Positions 43,781-52,076 of a DNA stretch of 64,000 nt are shown piece after piece. The position numbers were made by a program, and so were the translations under genes. The first letter of the stretch is position 1, and each line of letters starts with the position of its first letter. The stretch is from Halobacteriales archaeon QS_4_69_34 (GTDB lineage: Archaea; Halobacteriota; Halobacteria; Halobacteriales; Halococcaceae), in assembly GCA_003021045.1 (NCBI GenBank), contig PXRN01000010.1, positions 186,001 to 250,000 of the forward strand, read 5' to 3'. Under the pieces are notes generated by a model that was not told the DNA's origin, made no database searches, and worked only from the letters and a program-made list of their open reading frames with translations.

Positions 43781-44854
43781 TCAGCTCCTCGGCCGCGGTC
43801 CTTCGAGGTCGCTCCTGTCGACGGGCTCGTGAACGGCGCGATAGCCGTCCTCGGTCCGCTGTACGCTCTCGACGGCGTAGAGCTGCATCCGTCGCTCCTG
43901 GGTCGTAGTTACAGGGAAGTCGTAGTTCTCGGCCGCGTACTCGAACTCGTCCCCGGATTCGAGCTCCTCTTCGACGAACTCGCGGTGGTCGTTCAACCGC
44001 CGACGAACGACGTCCCGGGAGATGGCGGGCGCGGCCGCCGCGCGCTCGGCGAAGGCCCGTGCGAACTCCCCCTCGATCTCGCACCCGATGGAGTGGCGGG
44101 CGGCGGTCATCGCGGCGAGACCCGTCGTGCCGGTTCCCCAGAACGGATCGAGAACGGTGTCCCCGTACACGCTGTACATGTTGACGAGACGGTAGGGGAT
44201 CTCGAAGGGGTACGCCGCGGAGCGACGCCGCAGCTCGCCGCGCTCCAGTTCCTGTAGTTCCCCCGTGATCTCCGTCCAGACGTCGGAGAACCACCGGTTT
44301 CGCTCCTCCCAGAAGTACGCAGCGCCGTAGCGGCGCTCGGCCCCCGGCTCGAACCGGCGTCGTTCCGTCCCGTTACGAAAGACGAGGATATACTCGTGTT
44401 CGAGGGTGACGTAGGCGTTCGGCGGGAGCATTCCACTCCCCATGAACTTCGCCGCCGAGTTCACCGGCTTCCGCCAGAGGAGTTCGGGAAGCGGCTCGAA
44501 GCCGAGCCGCTCGAACGCGTCGATGACGCGGGAGTGGTTCTGATAGACCCGGAAACTCTCTTCTACCGTCCGCGTCGCATCCCCGACGTTGATGCACGCG
44601 ATGCCGCCGTCGACGAGGACCCGGTCCAGCTCCTTCCAGACCTCGTCGAGCTGCTCGTGCATCAGCTCGAACGCCTCCCGTCCCTCACCCGCTTCGAGTT
44701 CGTCCGCGATCGCGGGATCGAGGGCGGCGAAGAGTTCGTCCCACATCTCGATCATCGGGTACGGGGGCGACGTGACGACGAGCTCGACCGCGTCGTCGTC
44801 CACCGCCCCGAGCTGCCGAGAATCTCCGACGGCGACGCGATGCTCGGTTTCCAT
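43781..44854 (-). CDS. zim: DNA methyltransferase, probable CTAG-specific Zim
   Basis: A 357-residue amino-methyltransferase of the N4-cytosine/N6-adenine class. The catalytic motif is VTSPPYPMIEMWDEL near residue 28, and the SAM-binding motif is DTVLDPFWGTGTTGLAAM near residue 240, so the order is the beta class. The TSPPYPMIEMWD motif is what I associate with the haloarchaeal orphan CTAG N4-cytosine methylase Zim. No restriction endonuclease gene is adjacent. Bracketed by the direct repeat at 43690 and 44967. Specificity is inferred, not read from sequence. Confidence 0.8.
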   Translation of the reverse strand: METEHRVAVGDSRQLGAVDDDAVELVVTSPPYPMIEMWDELFAALDPAIADELEAGEGREAFELMHEQLDEVWKELDRVLVDGGIACINVGDATRTVEESFRVYQNHSRVIDAFERLGFEPLPELLWRKPVNSAAKFMGSGMLPPNAYVTLEHEYILVFRNGTERRRFEPGAERRYGAAYFWEERNRWFSDVWTEITGELQELERGELRRRSAAYPFEIPYRLVNMYSVYGDTVLDPFWGTGTTGLAAMTAARHSIGCEIEGEFARAFAERAAAAPAISRDVVRRRLNDHREFVEEELESGDEFEYAAENYDFPVTTTQERRMQLYAVESVQRTEDGYRAVHEPVDRSDLEGPRPRS

Positions 44855-44966
44855 CGACTGCTACTCTCCACCCCGGTTCAATGAGCGTTTTCCCGAACGA
44901 CCGTTCTCGCGCCCCGAACCGTACTGCTGGCTCATCGTAGCGGCCATCGGCGAGATCGCCGTGCTC

Positions 44967-45040
44967 GCGCTCGTACGCGAGCGCCGGGCTCGCAGTCGAG
45001 GCCTGATCAGCTCTTCAGCGCCGCCGCCCGCAGATCGGCC
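44967..45040 (+). repeat. Right copy of imperfect direct repeat bracketing the methylase gene
   Basis: Partner of 43690-43757. It contains a decayed copy of the aroA' C-terminal codons (AGLAVEA then stop) joined to the genuine 3' end of the HAD gene, so each copy holds one true gene end and one relic. Confidence 0.7.
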
Positions 45041-45681
45041 AGCGAGTCGAGCGTATGCGTCGGCGTCGGACCGTCGCTCGCCCCGCCGCTGCCCCCGGCG
45101 TTCGACTCGCCGTGTGACACCCACGCCGACCGGAGGCCCATCGCGTTCGCACCGGCCACGTCCGCATGGAGCGAGTCGCCGACGTGGACGGCCTCCGCGG
45201 GTGCAGCGTCGAGGGCGTCGAGCGCACGCTCGAAGGGATACGGGTCGGGCTTCACTCCCCGCTCGGGCGTGGCGAACACGAGCGCGTCGAGCTTGCGTTC
45301 TTGGGTGGCCCGAGCGCCGTTCGTGACCAGCCCGAGCGCGTACTCGTCCCGGAGGGCGGCGAGGGTCGTCTCGGCTCCGGGACGGTACCGGACGTTCGCG
45401 TGGTCGACGGCCCCCTCGTAGGCGCGGGCGACGGCGGCACAGTCCTCGCGGGCGACCGCGCGACCGCACCGCTCGGCGGCCGCCGCCAGGCAGAGCGTGT
45501 AGAACTCGACGTCCGACTCGGCGGTCGGCACCTCGTCGGCGACCGCGCCGACGTCCTCGCGCGCACAGAACTGCTCGACGCCGGCGCGCTCGAACGCGGC
45601 CGCGAGCAGTTCCTCGCCGGAGTGGCGGTACTCACAGAGCGTGCGATCGAGGTCGAGGAGGACGGTCGTAACGGCGGTCAT
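45007..45681 (-). CDS. HAD family hydrolase
   Basis: A 224-residue haloacid-dehalogenase-superfamily phosphatase. Motif I is VLLDLDRTLCEYR with the nucleophile Asp9, motif II is LGLVTNGA, the conserved lysine lies in ERGVKPDPYPFERAL, and motif IV is VHVGDSLHADVAGANAMGLRSAWV. A helical cap separates motifs I and II. The start ATG 45679-45681 gives MTAVTTVLL. Substrate unknown. It ends inside the direct repeat that flanks the methylase gene. Confidence 0.88.
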   Translation of the reverse strand: MTAVTTVLLDLDRTLCEYRHSGEELLAAAFERAGVEQFCAREDVGAVADEVPTAESDVEFYTLCLAAAAERCGRAVAREDCAAVARAYEGAVDHANVRYRPGAETTLAALRDEYALGLVTNGARATQERKLDALVFATPERGVKPDPYPFERALDALDAAPAEAVHVGDSLHADVAGANAMGLRSAWVSHGESNAGGSGGASDGPTPTHTLDSLADLRAAALKS

Positions 45682-46111
45682 TCTGCTCCCGTCGGTCCGT
45701 GGCCGTCGAAAGCCTTGCGTCCCGAGGCCATGCTGCAGCACGAACGGAGCCGCGAGTGCGCGCTGCGAACGGAGGTGGTTGGAGCGGTCGAGCTGCGGCG
45801 CGGACCGCGAGTGCCGATACACGCGAGCGACCACATCCGCACCGCAGCCACCCCGCGACCGTACCGCACCGCCCACGCGCCTCCCCAGCCGATTCGCGTG
45901 CTCGGGCCTCCCCACCGCGACCCTCGCGCGCTCGCGGGTCGCTGCCCCGCTCGCATCGAGGTGCTCCTCCGTCGCATCTCACACCCCCATCCCTCGCCGG
46001 TGTCACGGGTCGCGTGCTCGCGGGCGGCTCGCACGCGATCCGCGAGCGCGTGCCGACCGCAAGACCGGTGCACGACGGCAACACTCCCTCCCTGAGATGC
46101 CGACTCCCCGA
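45682..46111. other. Intergenic region with dispersed repeat copy C
   Basis: No gene is supported in 430 bp between two minus-strand genes. It holds repeat copy C and, after it, CG-rich sequence with several short inverted repeats of CGCGAG/CTCGCG type (about 45920-46060) that look like further repeat-element sequence. Confidence 0.5.
45801..45905 (+). repeat. Dispersed intergenic repeat, copy C
   Basis: Box 1 TGCCGATACACGCGAG (45812-45827), the core ACCGCAGCCACCCCGCGACC-type sequence, and box 2 CTCCCCAGCCGATTCGC (45881-45897). Orientation is opposite to both flanking genes, so it is not tied to their reading direction. Confidence 0.8.
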
Positions 46112-46519
46112 TCAGGAGCGCGTAGGACGCTCGGCGCGCTCGATCTTGCGTATCCTGGGGGGCGTTTCGTCCGGGTCGTCGAGGCTCGCGCGCCCGCCCA
46201 GCCGGTCGTCGCGCTCCGCGAGGTCGCGCCCGCGTCCGGTGAACGCGTAGAACGTCCGTGGGATGTCGTGGGGACGCCCGCTCCGGGCGACCGTGCGCTT
46301 CTCGGCGAGCCCCCGCTCGACGAGCTTCTCGAGGTGGTACTCGACCGCCCGCTCGGTAAGCGAGCCCGCGTGGGCCAGTTCGGGAACGGTCACGAACGCC
46401 TCCGAGTGGGCGAGCAGCGCCCGTACGACCGTCGCGCGCGCCGGCTGGGAGAGAAACCACAGCGCCTTCCAGTCCCCGTCCAGCCCTCCCTTCCGGTCGC
46501 CCGTACTCTTTTGCCCCAT
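46112..46519 (-). CDS. Winged-helix transcriptional regulator
   Basis: A 135-residue ArsR-like DNA-binding protein. LWFLSQPARATVVRALLAHSEA forms the first helices and VPELAHAGSLTERAVEYHLEKLVERGLAEKR gives the recognition helix, with a wing at SGRPHDIPRTFYAFTGRG. The C-terminus is Arg/Asp-rich. No ligand residues are evident. It is divergent from aroB' at 46663, whose promoter it could control. Confidence 0.8.
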   Translation of the reverse strand: MGQKSTGDRKGGLDGDWKALWFLSQPARATVVRALLAHSEAFVTVPELAHAGSLTERAVEYHLEKLVERGLAEKRTVARSGRPHDIPRTFYAFTGRGRDLAERDDRLGGRASLDDPDETPPRIRKIERAERPTRS

Positions 46520-46662
46520 CCCGATCGGGCGTTGATAACAACGCCCACATCAGTGTGGTGGCTAGCTATGAAACCCCACTCGCCGGCCAGCGAACCGTTC
46601 GCCGGCGTCTCGCCGACCGATGGTTCCGCCACGTTCAAGCCCGGGGACCGCGAGCCTCGGCC

Positions 46663-47967
46663 ATGACGCGCTCGGTCTGGCTGAAAGCCGACGGCTCGGT
46701 CGGCGACTGGGAGCGGAGAAGAGAGCGGATCACCGCCGGACTCGAAGCCGGGGTGGACTGGGTGCTCGTCGACAGCGGGGACGTCGAGCGCGTCCGCGAG
46801 CTCGGCGCGATGGACGTCGCCGCCTTCGCCGACCCCTCCATCGAGGTTGCCGACGATCTCGTCGAGAGCGCGGACGGAGACGAGGGGGTCGCCGACGTGG
46901 ACGACGACTCGCCCGGTGGCGAGGCCGGGGCGGGACCGGACGCCCGGATCGTCGGCAAGGACGGCGAGGGCGACGGTACTGTGGAACTCCCCCCGGATCT
47001 CTCGGGCTCGGCGGACCTCTCGACGCTGCGCCGCAGCGACGGCCGCGCCGACGGCGCGTACGTGCGTGTGCTCGGCGAGGAGTACGAGGCGTTCGCCGAG
47101 GCGGCCGCCAGCGACGCAGCGTACACGATCGTCGTCGGCGAGGACTGGACGATCATCCCCCTCGAGAACCTGATCGCGCGCATCGGCGGGGAGACGGAGC
47201 TGGTGGCGGGCGTCGCCGACGCCGCCGAGGCCCGCACGGCCTTCGAGACCCTCGAACGCGGCGTCGACGCCGTGTTGCTCGACAGCGACGATCCCGACGA
47301 GATTCGACGTACCGTCGAGGTCCGCGAGGAGACACGGCAGGAACGGCTCGACCTCAGGTGGGCGACGGTGACGGCCGTCGAGCCGGTCGGCTCCGCGGAT
47401 CGGGTCTGTGTCGACACCGGCTCGCTGATGGACGGCGACGAGGGAATGCTCGTCGGGTCGATGAGCCGGGGGCTCTTTTTCGTCCACGCCGAGACCGCGG
47501 AGTCGCCCTACGTCGCCTCGCGTCCCTTCCGGGTGAACGCCGGTGCGGTCCACGCCTACGTCCGGACCCCTGGCGGCGGGACGAACTACCTCGCCGAGTT
47601 GGGCAGCGGCGACGAGATCTCGATAGTGGACACCGCGGGTCGCACCCGCGGGGCGGTCGTCGGGCGCGCGAAGATCGAGAAACGACCGATGTTCCGCGTC
47701 GAGGCCGCGATCGAACCCCCCGATGCCGACTCCACGGAGGACGGAGCCGACGACCCCGGGAGCGATTCGGCAGACGACGCGGACGTCGACGGGGCGGGCG
47801 ACCGGATCGAGACGCTCCTCCAGAACGCCGAGACGATCAAAATCGAAACCCGCGACGGCCCGCGGGCGGTCACGGATCTCGAACCGGGCGTGGAGGTGCT
47901 GGTCTACTACGAGGAAACTGCCAGACACTTCGGCGAGGCGGTCGAGGAGAGCATCATCGAGCAGTGA
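46663..47967 (+). CDS. aroB': 3-dehydroquinate synthase II
   Basis: Converts the ADH-synthase product to 3-dehydroquinate by oxidative deamination and cyclisation, the second step of the archaeal route. It has 434 residues. It starts MTRSVWLKADGSVGDWERR and carries VGEDWTIIPLENLIA, LRWATVTAVEPVGSADRVCVDTGSL (part), GMLVGSMSRGLFFVHAE, SRPFRVNAGAVHAYV and GGGTNYLAELGSGDE, all family hallmarks. Acidic loops at residues 65-110 and 350-380 are halophile-type. ATG 46663 is preferred to an upstream frame. Confidence 0.93.
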   Translation: MTRSVWLKADGSVGDWERRRERITAGLEAGVDWVLVDSGDVERVRELGAMDVAAFADPSIEVADDLVESADGDEGVADVDDDSPGGEAGAGPDARIVGKDGEGDGTVELPPDLSGSADLSTLRRSDGRADGAYVRVLGEEYEAFAEAAASDAAYTIVVGEDWTIIPLENLIARIGGETELVAGVADAAEARTAFETLERGVDAVLLDSDDPDEIRRTVEVREETRQERLDLRWATVTAVEPVGSADRVCVDTGSLMDGDEGMLVGSMSRGLFFVHAETAESPYVASRPFRVNAGAVHAYVRTPGGGTNYLAELGSGDEISIVDTAGRTRGAVVGRAKIEKRPMFRVEAAIEPPDADSTEDGADDPGSDSADDADVDGAGDRIETLLQNAETIKIETRDGPRAVTDLEPGVEVLVYYEETARHFGEAVEESIIEQ

Positions 47968-48427
47968 CGACGCTCCTCTCGTCGACCCCCTCGTAGCACT
48001 CCTCGGCCGACACGCCGTCGAGCTCGTCCACCGCCGGCACCGGACACCCCTCGACGCCCCGGCGACCTCCTGGGCCGTCGTGTTCAGCACCGTGGTGTAG
48101 CACTGTTCGAGCCGGGACGGACCGCCGCGGGGTCGTCCTCGACTGACGGTCACCGCGTCCGCCCGGACGAGAGGCCCGGGTCGGCTCCCCCGCGTACTCG
48201 ATGTGGTGCTCGTCGCGATCGGTCGCCGCGTCCTCACCTCGATCACGTCCCCCTGGACCGTCGATCGGCGAGTGACGTGGATCGACTGGTGGCTGAAAAC
48301 GTACTGGCGGCATCGCGCGGGTCGCCCGGTTCGGCCCGGCTGGATCGCCGAGCCGGTCCGTTCGTCGTGCCGTCCGGCGCACTCACGCCCCAACCCTAAT
48401 ACGGGCCGGCCCGACTACGGCCGTGCC
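47968..48427 (-). other. Possible decayed gene between aroB' and subtilase
   Basis: A 460-bp gap. On the minus strand, acidic protein-like stretches occur in different frames: DRDEHHIEYAGEPTRA, then LEQCYTTVLNTTAQEV, then GCPVPAVDELDGVSAEECYEGVD. Read in order from about 48240 to 47965, they look like a single small protein broken by frameshifts. I do not recognise it and do not call a CDS. The subtilase promoter must lie near CCCTAATACGG (48393-48403). Confidence 0.3.
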
Positions 48428-49522
48428 ATGCACGAGCGCATCGTCTTCTGCCGGGAGCCGGCGACGTTCCTCCGGGGGATGGACTGTGAGGTCCTCGAGA
48501 CCTACGACTTCGGGAGCGCCGGCGGGGCGGCCCACGTCGAGTGCGAGCCCGAAACGGAGTCGACCATCGCCGCGGACGACCGCGTTCTCGGCGTGGAGCC
48601 AAACCGCACCGTCGAGCCGTGTCTCGAACCGGCCCACGTGAGCGACGATCCCGACACTGTAGCCACCATCGAGGACGTCCGACGGCTCCACGACGTGCCC
48701 GCGGACGACGCCACCGGTGCGGGGCTCACGGTGGTGGCGATGGACTCGGGCGTCGACGCGACCCATCCGGTCTTCGAGGGCGTCGCCGTCGAGTGGATCG
48801 ACGTGACGGGTGCGGGCGGGGGTGACGCGGTCGGTCACGGGACGGCCGTACTGGGACAGATCACTCGGCTCGCGCCCGGCGCGGACCTCGTGGCGCTGCG
48901 TATCTTCGGCGCAGAGGGCCGAACGAAGGACAACGTCGTCATGCGGGCCTACGAGTGGCTTCACGGCAACACCGACGCCTACGAGGTCGTGAACATGTCG
49001 TGGGGATCGAGCGAGCGTTCGGCGGGCATCGACCGCGTTCACGACGAACTCGTCGCGGCGGGCGTTCGGGACGTGACCGCGGCAGGAAACTCGGGGACCG
49101 AGGGCGGCAGCCCGGCGACGGCCGAGCGCGCGTTCAGCGTCGCCGCCTGCACCGAGTCGGGGGACATCGCGGACTTCTCGTCGTACAACCCCGAGCGGGA
49201 CAACCCCGACGTGGCGGCGATCGGCACGGACAACCGGCTCGCCCGGGCTCCGGGGACCGAGATGGGCCAGCCGCTCGATGGCCCGTGGGTGAAGGCCTCC
49301 GGGACCTCCTTTTCGGCTCCGGAGGTGGCCGGCATGGTGGCGAAGTACCTCTCAGTCCACGAGGAGGCCACGCCGGAGCGCGTCGTGGCGGATTTCGAGG
49401 CGGCGGCCAGGGACATCGAGGGCCAGCCCCGCGACGGGGCCGGGCTGGCCGACTACGAGGCGGCGGTGGCGAACGACGAACGAGCGACGAGCGGCGAACG
49501 GGAATCGAGCGACGTGCGGTAG
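48428..49522 (+). CDS. Subtilisin-like serine protease, cytoplasmic
   Basis: A 364-residue S8 family protease. The catalytic triad is visible: Asp in VVAMDSGVDATHPVF, His in GHGTAVLGQI and Ser in SGTSFSAPEVAGM. The oxyanion Asn lies in AAGNSGTEGG. There is no signal peptide or Tat motif; residues 1-85 form a short acidic N-domain where the pro-region would be. It is therefore probably an intracellular protease. CCCTAATACGG 25-35 bp before ATG 48428 suggests a leaderless transcript. Confidence 0.9.
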   Translation: MHERIVFCREPATFLRGMDCEVLETYDFGSAGGAAHVECEPETESTIAADDRVLGVEPNRTVEPCLEPAHVSDDPDTVATIEDVRRLHDVPADDATGAGLTVVAMDSGVDATHPVFEGVAVEWIDVTGAGGGDAVGHGTAVLGQITRLAPGADLVALRIFGAEGRTKDNVVMRAYEWLHGNTDAYEVVNMSWGSSERSAGIDRVHDELVAAGVRDVTAAGNSGTEGGSPATAERAFSVAACTESGDIADFSSYNPERDNPDVAAIGTDNRLARAPGTEMGQPLDGPWVKASGTSFSAPEVAGMVAKYLSVHEEATPERVVADFEAAARDIEGQPRDGAGLADYEAAVANDERATSGERESSDVR

Positions 49523-49546
49523 TCCAGTCGGCGGGTCGACGTTCGC

Positions 49547-50062
49547 TCATTCCGTCGCGTCGCGGACCATCACGAGCGCGTCCTCGCCGTCGACGTAGTA
49601 GCCGGGCACGGTGTTGCGGACGGTAAAGCCGAAGCGCCGGTAGAGCGCGAGCGCGGGCTCGTTGTCCGCGCGGACTTCGAGCTTGACCGCGTGCGCGGCG
49701 AGCGTCGCCAGAACGCGTTCGAGCAGCGTCGCGCCGATGCCCGCCCCGCGCCGGTCGGGCGCGACCGCGAGGTCCTTGAGGTGGCCGAGCGGCCGGCCGT
49801 GGTTCGGGGTGGCGTCGGCGACGACGTAGCCGGCGATCCCGTCGCCCGCTCCGCTCCCCGTGCCCTCCGTGCCGTCGGTCCCCGCGGTCGCGGCTCCCCC
49901 GCCGGTGGCGACCAGAAACCCCGGCTCGCCGAGGAAGCGCTCGAACGCCCGGTAGGGCCACGGCTGGGGGAACGAGGCCTTCTCGATCCGGAAGACCCCG
50001 AGCAGGTCCGCCCGCGTCGCCTCGCGAACCGTCACGGGTCCACCGGGTTGGACCGAGGTCAC
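49547..50062 (-). CDS. rimI: Ribosomal-protein/N-terminal acetyltransferase RimI
   Basis: A 171-residue GNAT enzyme that acetylates protein N-termini. It has FRIEKASFPQPWPYRAFERFL, an acetyl-CoA loop LKDLAVAPDRRGAGIGATLLE, KLEVRADNEPALALYRRFGF and the closing NTVPGYYVDGEDALVMVRD. A Thr/Gly-rich loop (about 55-75) is inserted. GTG at 50062 is used; a second GTG at 50035 would give a start nearer the family consensus (VTVREATRAD). A DUF389 gene fragment lies directly upstream. Confidence 0.9.
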   Translation of the reverse strand: MTSVQPGGPVTVREATRADLLGVFRIEKASFPQPWPYRAFERFLGEPGFLVATGGGAATAGTDGTEGTGSGAGDGIAGYVVADATPNHGRPLGHLKDLAVAPDRRGAGIGATLLERVLATLAAHAVKLEVRADNEPALALYRRFGFTVRNTVPGYYVDGEDALVMVRDATE

Positions 50063-50094
50063 GCGCTCGGTACGCCCCGGAGCTACTTAGCGGC

Positions 50095-50450
50095 TCCGAG
50101 GACTCCCGACGCGGCCGCCCGGCGTCGCCCTCCGGCCCCTCCGCGTAGCGCTCCTCGATCGCGTCGAGGTCCATGCCCCGGGTCTCGGCGTCGGTGACGA
50201 CGGTGCGGGCGCTCTGATCGAGGCCCGCCTCTCGGAGTTCGTCGAGGACCGGCTCGACCCCACCACCCGGCACCGGCACGTGGGCGATGACCGCGTCCCG
50301 GCCGCCCGCCTCCTCGGCCAGCAGGTACTCGACGCCCAGCCCGTCGAGCGCCCCGACCACGGCCGCCCGGCGGTCGCTCGGCACCGGCGTCTGGATGGGT
50401 CGCACGGCTTCCCGTCGAAACGCGCCGAAAAGGAGGCTCGGGTCCGTCAT
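50095..50450 (-). pseudogene. Truncated DUF389 (TIGR00341) membrane-protein gene
   Basis: Only the soluble N-terminal domain of a DUF389 protein remains: VRPIQTPVPSDRRAAVVGALDG, then EYLLAEEAGGRDAVIAHVPVP, GGVEPVLDELREAGLDQSA and VVTDAETRGMDLDAIEERYAEG. After about 110 residues the frame runs into non-halophile sequence and through rimI in a wrong frame. The hydrophobic C-terminal domain of the family (several hundred residues) is missing. The ATG at 50448-50450 begins MTDPSLLFGAFRRE. A free-standing domain protein is possible, but no stop follows the domain. Confidence 0.6.
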
Positions 50451-50643
50451 GGGCGCTCCGGAGTCGTCGGGCGCGAGAGCACTCTCGTGTCCCGCGTTGC
50501 TTCCTCCCCTCGGCCGTTTCGGAGTGGCGTCGATCGGCAGCGTGGTCGATCCTCCTCGCTGTTCCCAAGCCACAGGCCGTCGCCTCGCTCACCGGCCAGA
50601 ACACGACCACGACGCTTATCATGACATTCACTCACGAACGAGC

Positions 50644-51372
50644 ATGTCCCGACTGATCGTAGCCACCCTCCTCGTCGCGGTGGTCGTCCTCGCCGGCTGT
50701 GTCGGCGGCTTCGGCGGGCAGGAGACGGCGACTCCGGCGACGACATCCGAGCCGACGGTCGATTCCACAGCTGTGCCGGTGACGACCGCTCCCGGCGCAC
50801 AGGAGACGACGTCGGCAGTCACGTCGACGGCAACGGTTGAATCCACTGACGGGTCGACGGGAGCCGCGACGGCGACGACGAGCGAGCAAATACCGCCAGT
50901 AACGTTCCTCTCGCAGGGGTATCCCACCGGCGGCAGTGGCCTCGTGTCGCAGGCGGGCGGACCGAGGGGCGAGCCGGTTCTCGCGGCAGGAGAGCCAGTC
51001 GAAGTGACGGTGCGGATCGAGAACCGTGAGCGCCGGCCGATGAACTACACGGCCGTCGTCCAGATCAAGCGCTTGAAACTCACCGACGCCGGCCCCAACG
51101 TGACCGAGCGCTGGACCCTCGCCCAGTTTCCGGTTAGCGTGGATGCGGGCGAGAGCAACGAGACGGTCCAGACCATCACCCCGAACATGAGCGGCGAGAA
51201 GTATCTCCGGCTGGACACTCTCGTGTACGCGGGCGACACGCCGGCGACGCCGACCCGCGAGAACGCGTACAACAACTCCGATATGCAGCAGCCGGCCTTC
51301 AGCTCGATACCGATCAACGTCACGACCGACGACCTGACTCCCGCCGCCGTCACGACGAACCAGTCAGGCTGA
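50644..51372 (+). CDS. Haloarchaeal lipoprotein with Ig-like domain
   Basis: A 242-residue exported lipoprotein. The signal peptide is MSRLIVATLLVAVVVLAGC, with the lipobox LAGC giving lipidated Cys19. A Thr/Ser/Ala-rich linker (about 25-85) follows, then a beta domain from PPVTFLSQGYPTGG to SIPINVTTDDL. Its EVTVRIENRERRPMNYTAVVQIKRL segment resembles the C-terminal domain of DUF1616 proteins. Several NxT/S sites could be glycosylated. Probably attached to the outer membrane face; role unknown. Confidence 0.8.
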   Translation: MSRLIVATLLVAVVVLAGCVGGFGGQETATPATTSEPTVDSTAVPVTTAPGAQETTSAVTSTATVESTDGSTGAATATTSEQIPPVTFLSQGYPTGGSGLVSQAGGPRGEPVLAAGEPVEVTVRIENRERRPMNYTAVVQIKRLKLTDAGPNVTERWTLAQFPVSVDAGESNETVQTITPNMSGEKYLRLDTLVYAGDTPATPTRENAYNNSDMQQPAFSSIPINVTTDDLTPAAVTTNQSG

Positions 51373-51396
51373 GCCGCCGGGCGGAGACGGGACGGC

Positions 51397-51783
51397 TCAG
51401 CGGTAGCGCTCCACCTCCAGCCCGTCGACGCGCTCGAAGTGCGGGTCGGCCGTGACGAGCGTCCCGCCCACCGCGCGGACGATCCCGGCGATGAGGTAGT
51501 CGAACTTCGCGATCGCCTCGCCCCGGTCGACGAGCGTCGCCTCGACGACTGCCGCCTCGCGGGCGGCGGCCTCGGTGAGCGGCTGCGGGGTCACCCAGTC
51601 GAGGCGCTCGCCGAGGTCGGCGACGGTTTCCGGGCCGGCCGACAGTGCCGCGCCGCGGTAGGCCTCGTAGAGGGCGGGCGTCGGTGTACCGAAGGGTTCG
51701 TGATCGCGGGTGTCGAGAAACGCCTCCGCCCCGGGGCGGCCCGTGAGGTAGTCGATCAGGTAGCTCCCGTCGAGCGAATACAT
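51397..51783 (-). CDS. vapC: VapC-type PIN-domain ribonuclease toxin
   Basis: A 128-residue PIN-domain protein, the toxin of a type II toxin-antitoxin pair. Acidic metal ligands are visible: Asp5 in YSLDGSYLIDYL, a glutamate in LYEAYRGAALS, an aspartate in AKFDYLIAGI and Asp in LVTADPHFERVDGLEVERY. It begins 2 bp after the antitoxin stop, so the pair is one transcript. VapC toxins cleave tRNA or rRNA; the target is unknown here. Confidence 0.88.
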   Translation of the reverse strand: MYSLDGSYLIDYLTGRPGAEAFLDTRDHEPFGTPTPALYEAYRGAALSAGPETVADLGERLDWVTPQPLTEAAAREAAVVEATLVDRGEAIAKFDYLIAGIVRAVGGTLVTADPHFERVDGLEVERYR

Positions 51784-51785
51784 TC

Positions 51786-52046
51786 TCACTCCTCGGGCTC
51801 GGGCGCGAGCGGCTCGCCGTAGCGGCGCTCCTCGCGCTCCCTGAAGTCCGCCTCGAACTCCTCGCGGAAGTCCTCGACCGCCTCGGCGAACCCCTCGACG
51901 TCCTCCATCGCGCCGAAGCCCTTCCATACGTCGCGCTCGCCGCCCGTGAGCCGGACGATGGTGTCCGTGAAACTCTCGTCCTCGCGTTTGTAGGCCTTCA
52001 GCCGGTCGTAGGCTGTCTCGGTGACGGTAATTGTCTTCGTCGCCAT
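51786..52046 (-). CDS. vapB: VapB-type antitoxin
   Basis: An 86-residue antitoxin. The N-terminus [22 protein letters not shown] is a ribbon-helix-helix DNA-binding segment; the remainder ([13 protein letters not shown], then a Glu/Arg-rich helix) would wrap the VapC active site. The antitoxin gene comes first, as usual. A palindromic operator at 52049-52064 touches its start codon, and a TATA box is at 52077-52083, implying autorepression of a leaderless transcript. Confidence 0.87.
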   Translation of the reverse strand: MATKTITVTETAYDRLKAYKREDESFTDTIVRLTGGERDVWKGFGAMEDVEGFAEAVEDFREEFEADFREREERRYGEPLAPEPEE

Positions 52047-52048
52047 GT

Positions 52049-52064
52049 GTACACGTCCGTGTAC
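52049..52064 (-). promoter_or_regulatory. Perfect inverted-repeat operator of vapBC
   Basis: GTACACG-TC-CGTGTAC is a perfect 16-bp inverted repeat ending 2 bp before the antitoxin ATG, exactly where transcription should begin given the TATA box GTTTATAC 30 bp upstream. A ribbon-helix-helix antitoxin dimer is the expected ligand. Confidence 0.65.
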
Positions 52065-52076
52065 TTCGTCATCCCG

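Noticed and set aside
49134-50573. A 479-codon minus-strand frame spanning the DUF389 fragment, rimI and part of the subtilase
   Set aside because: Only residues about 42-150 are protein-like (the DUF389 domain). The remainder is Arg/Pro-rich out-of-frame reading of real genes.
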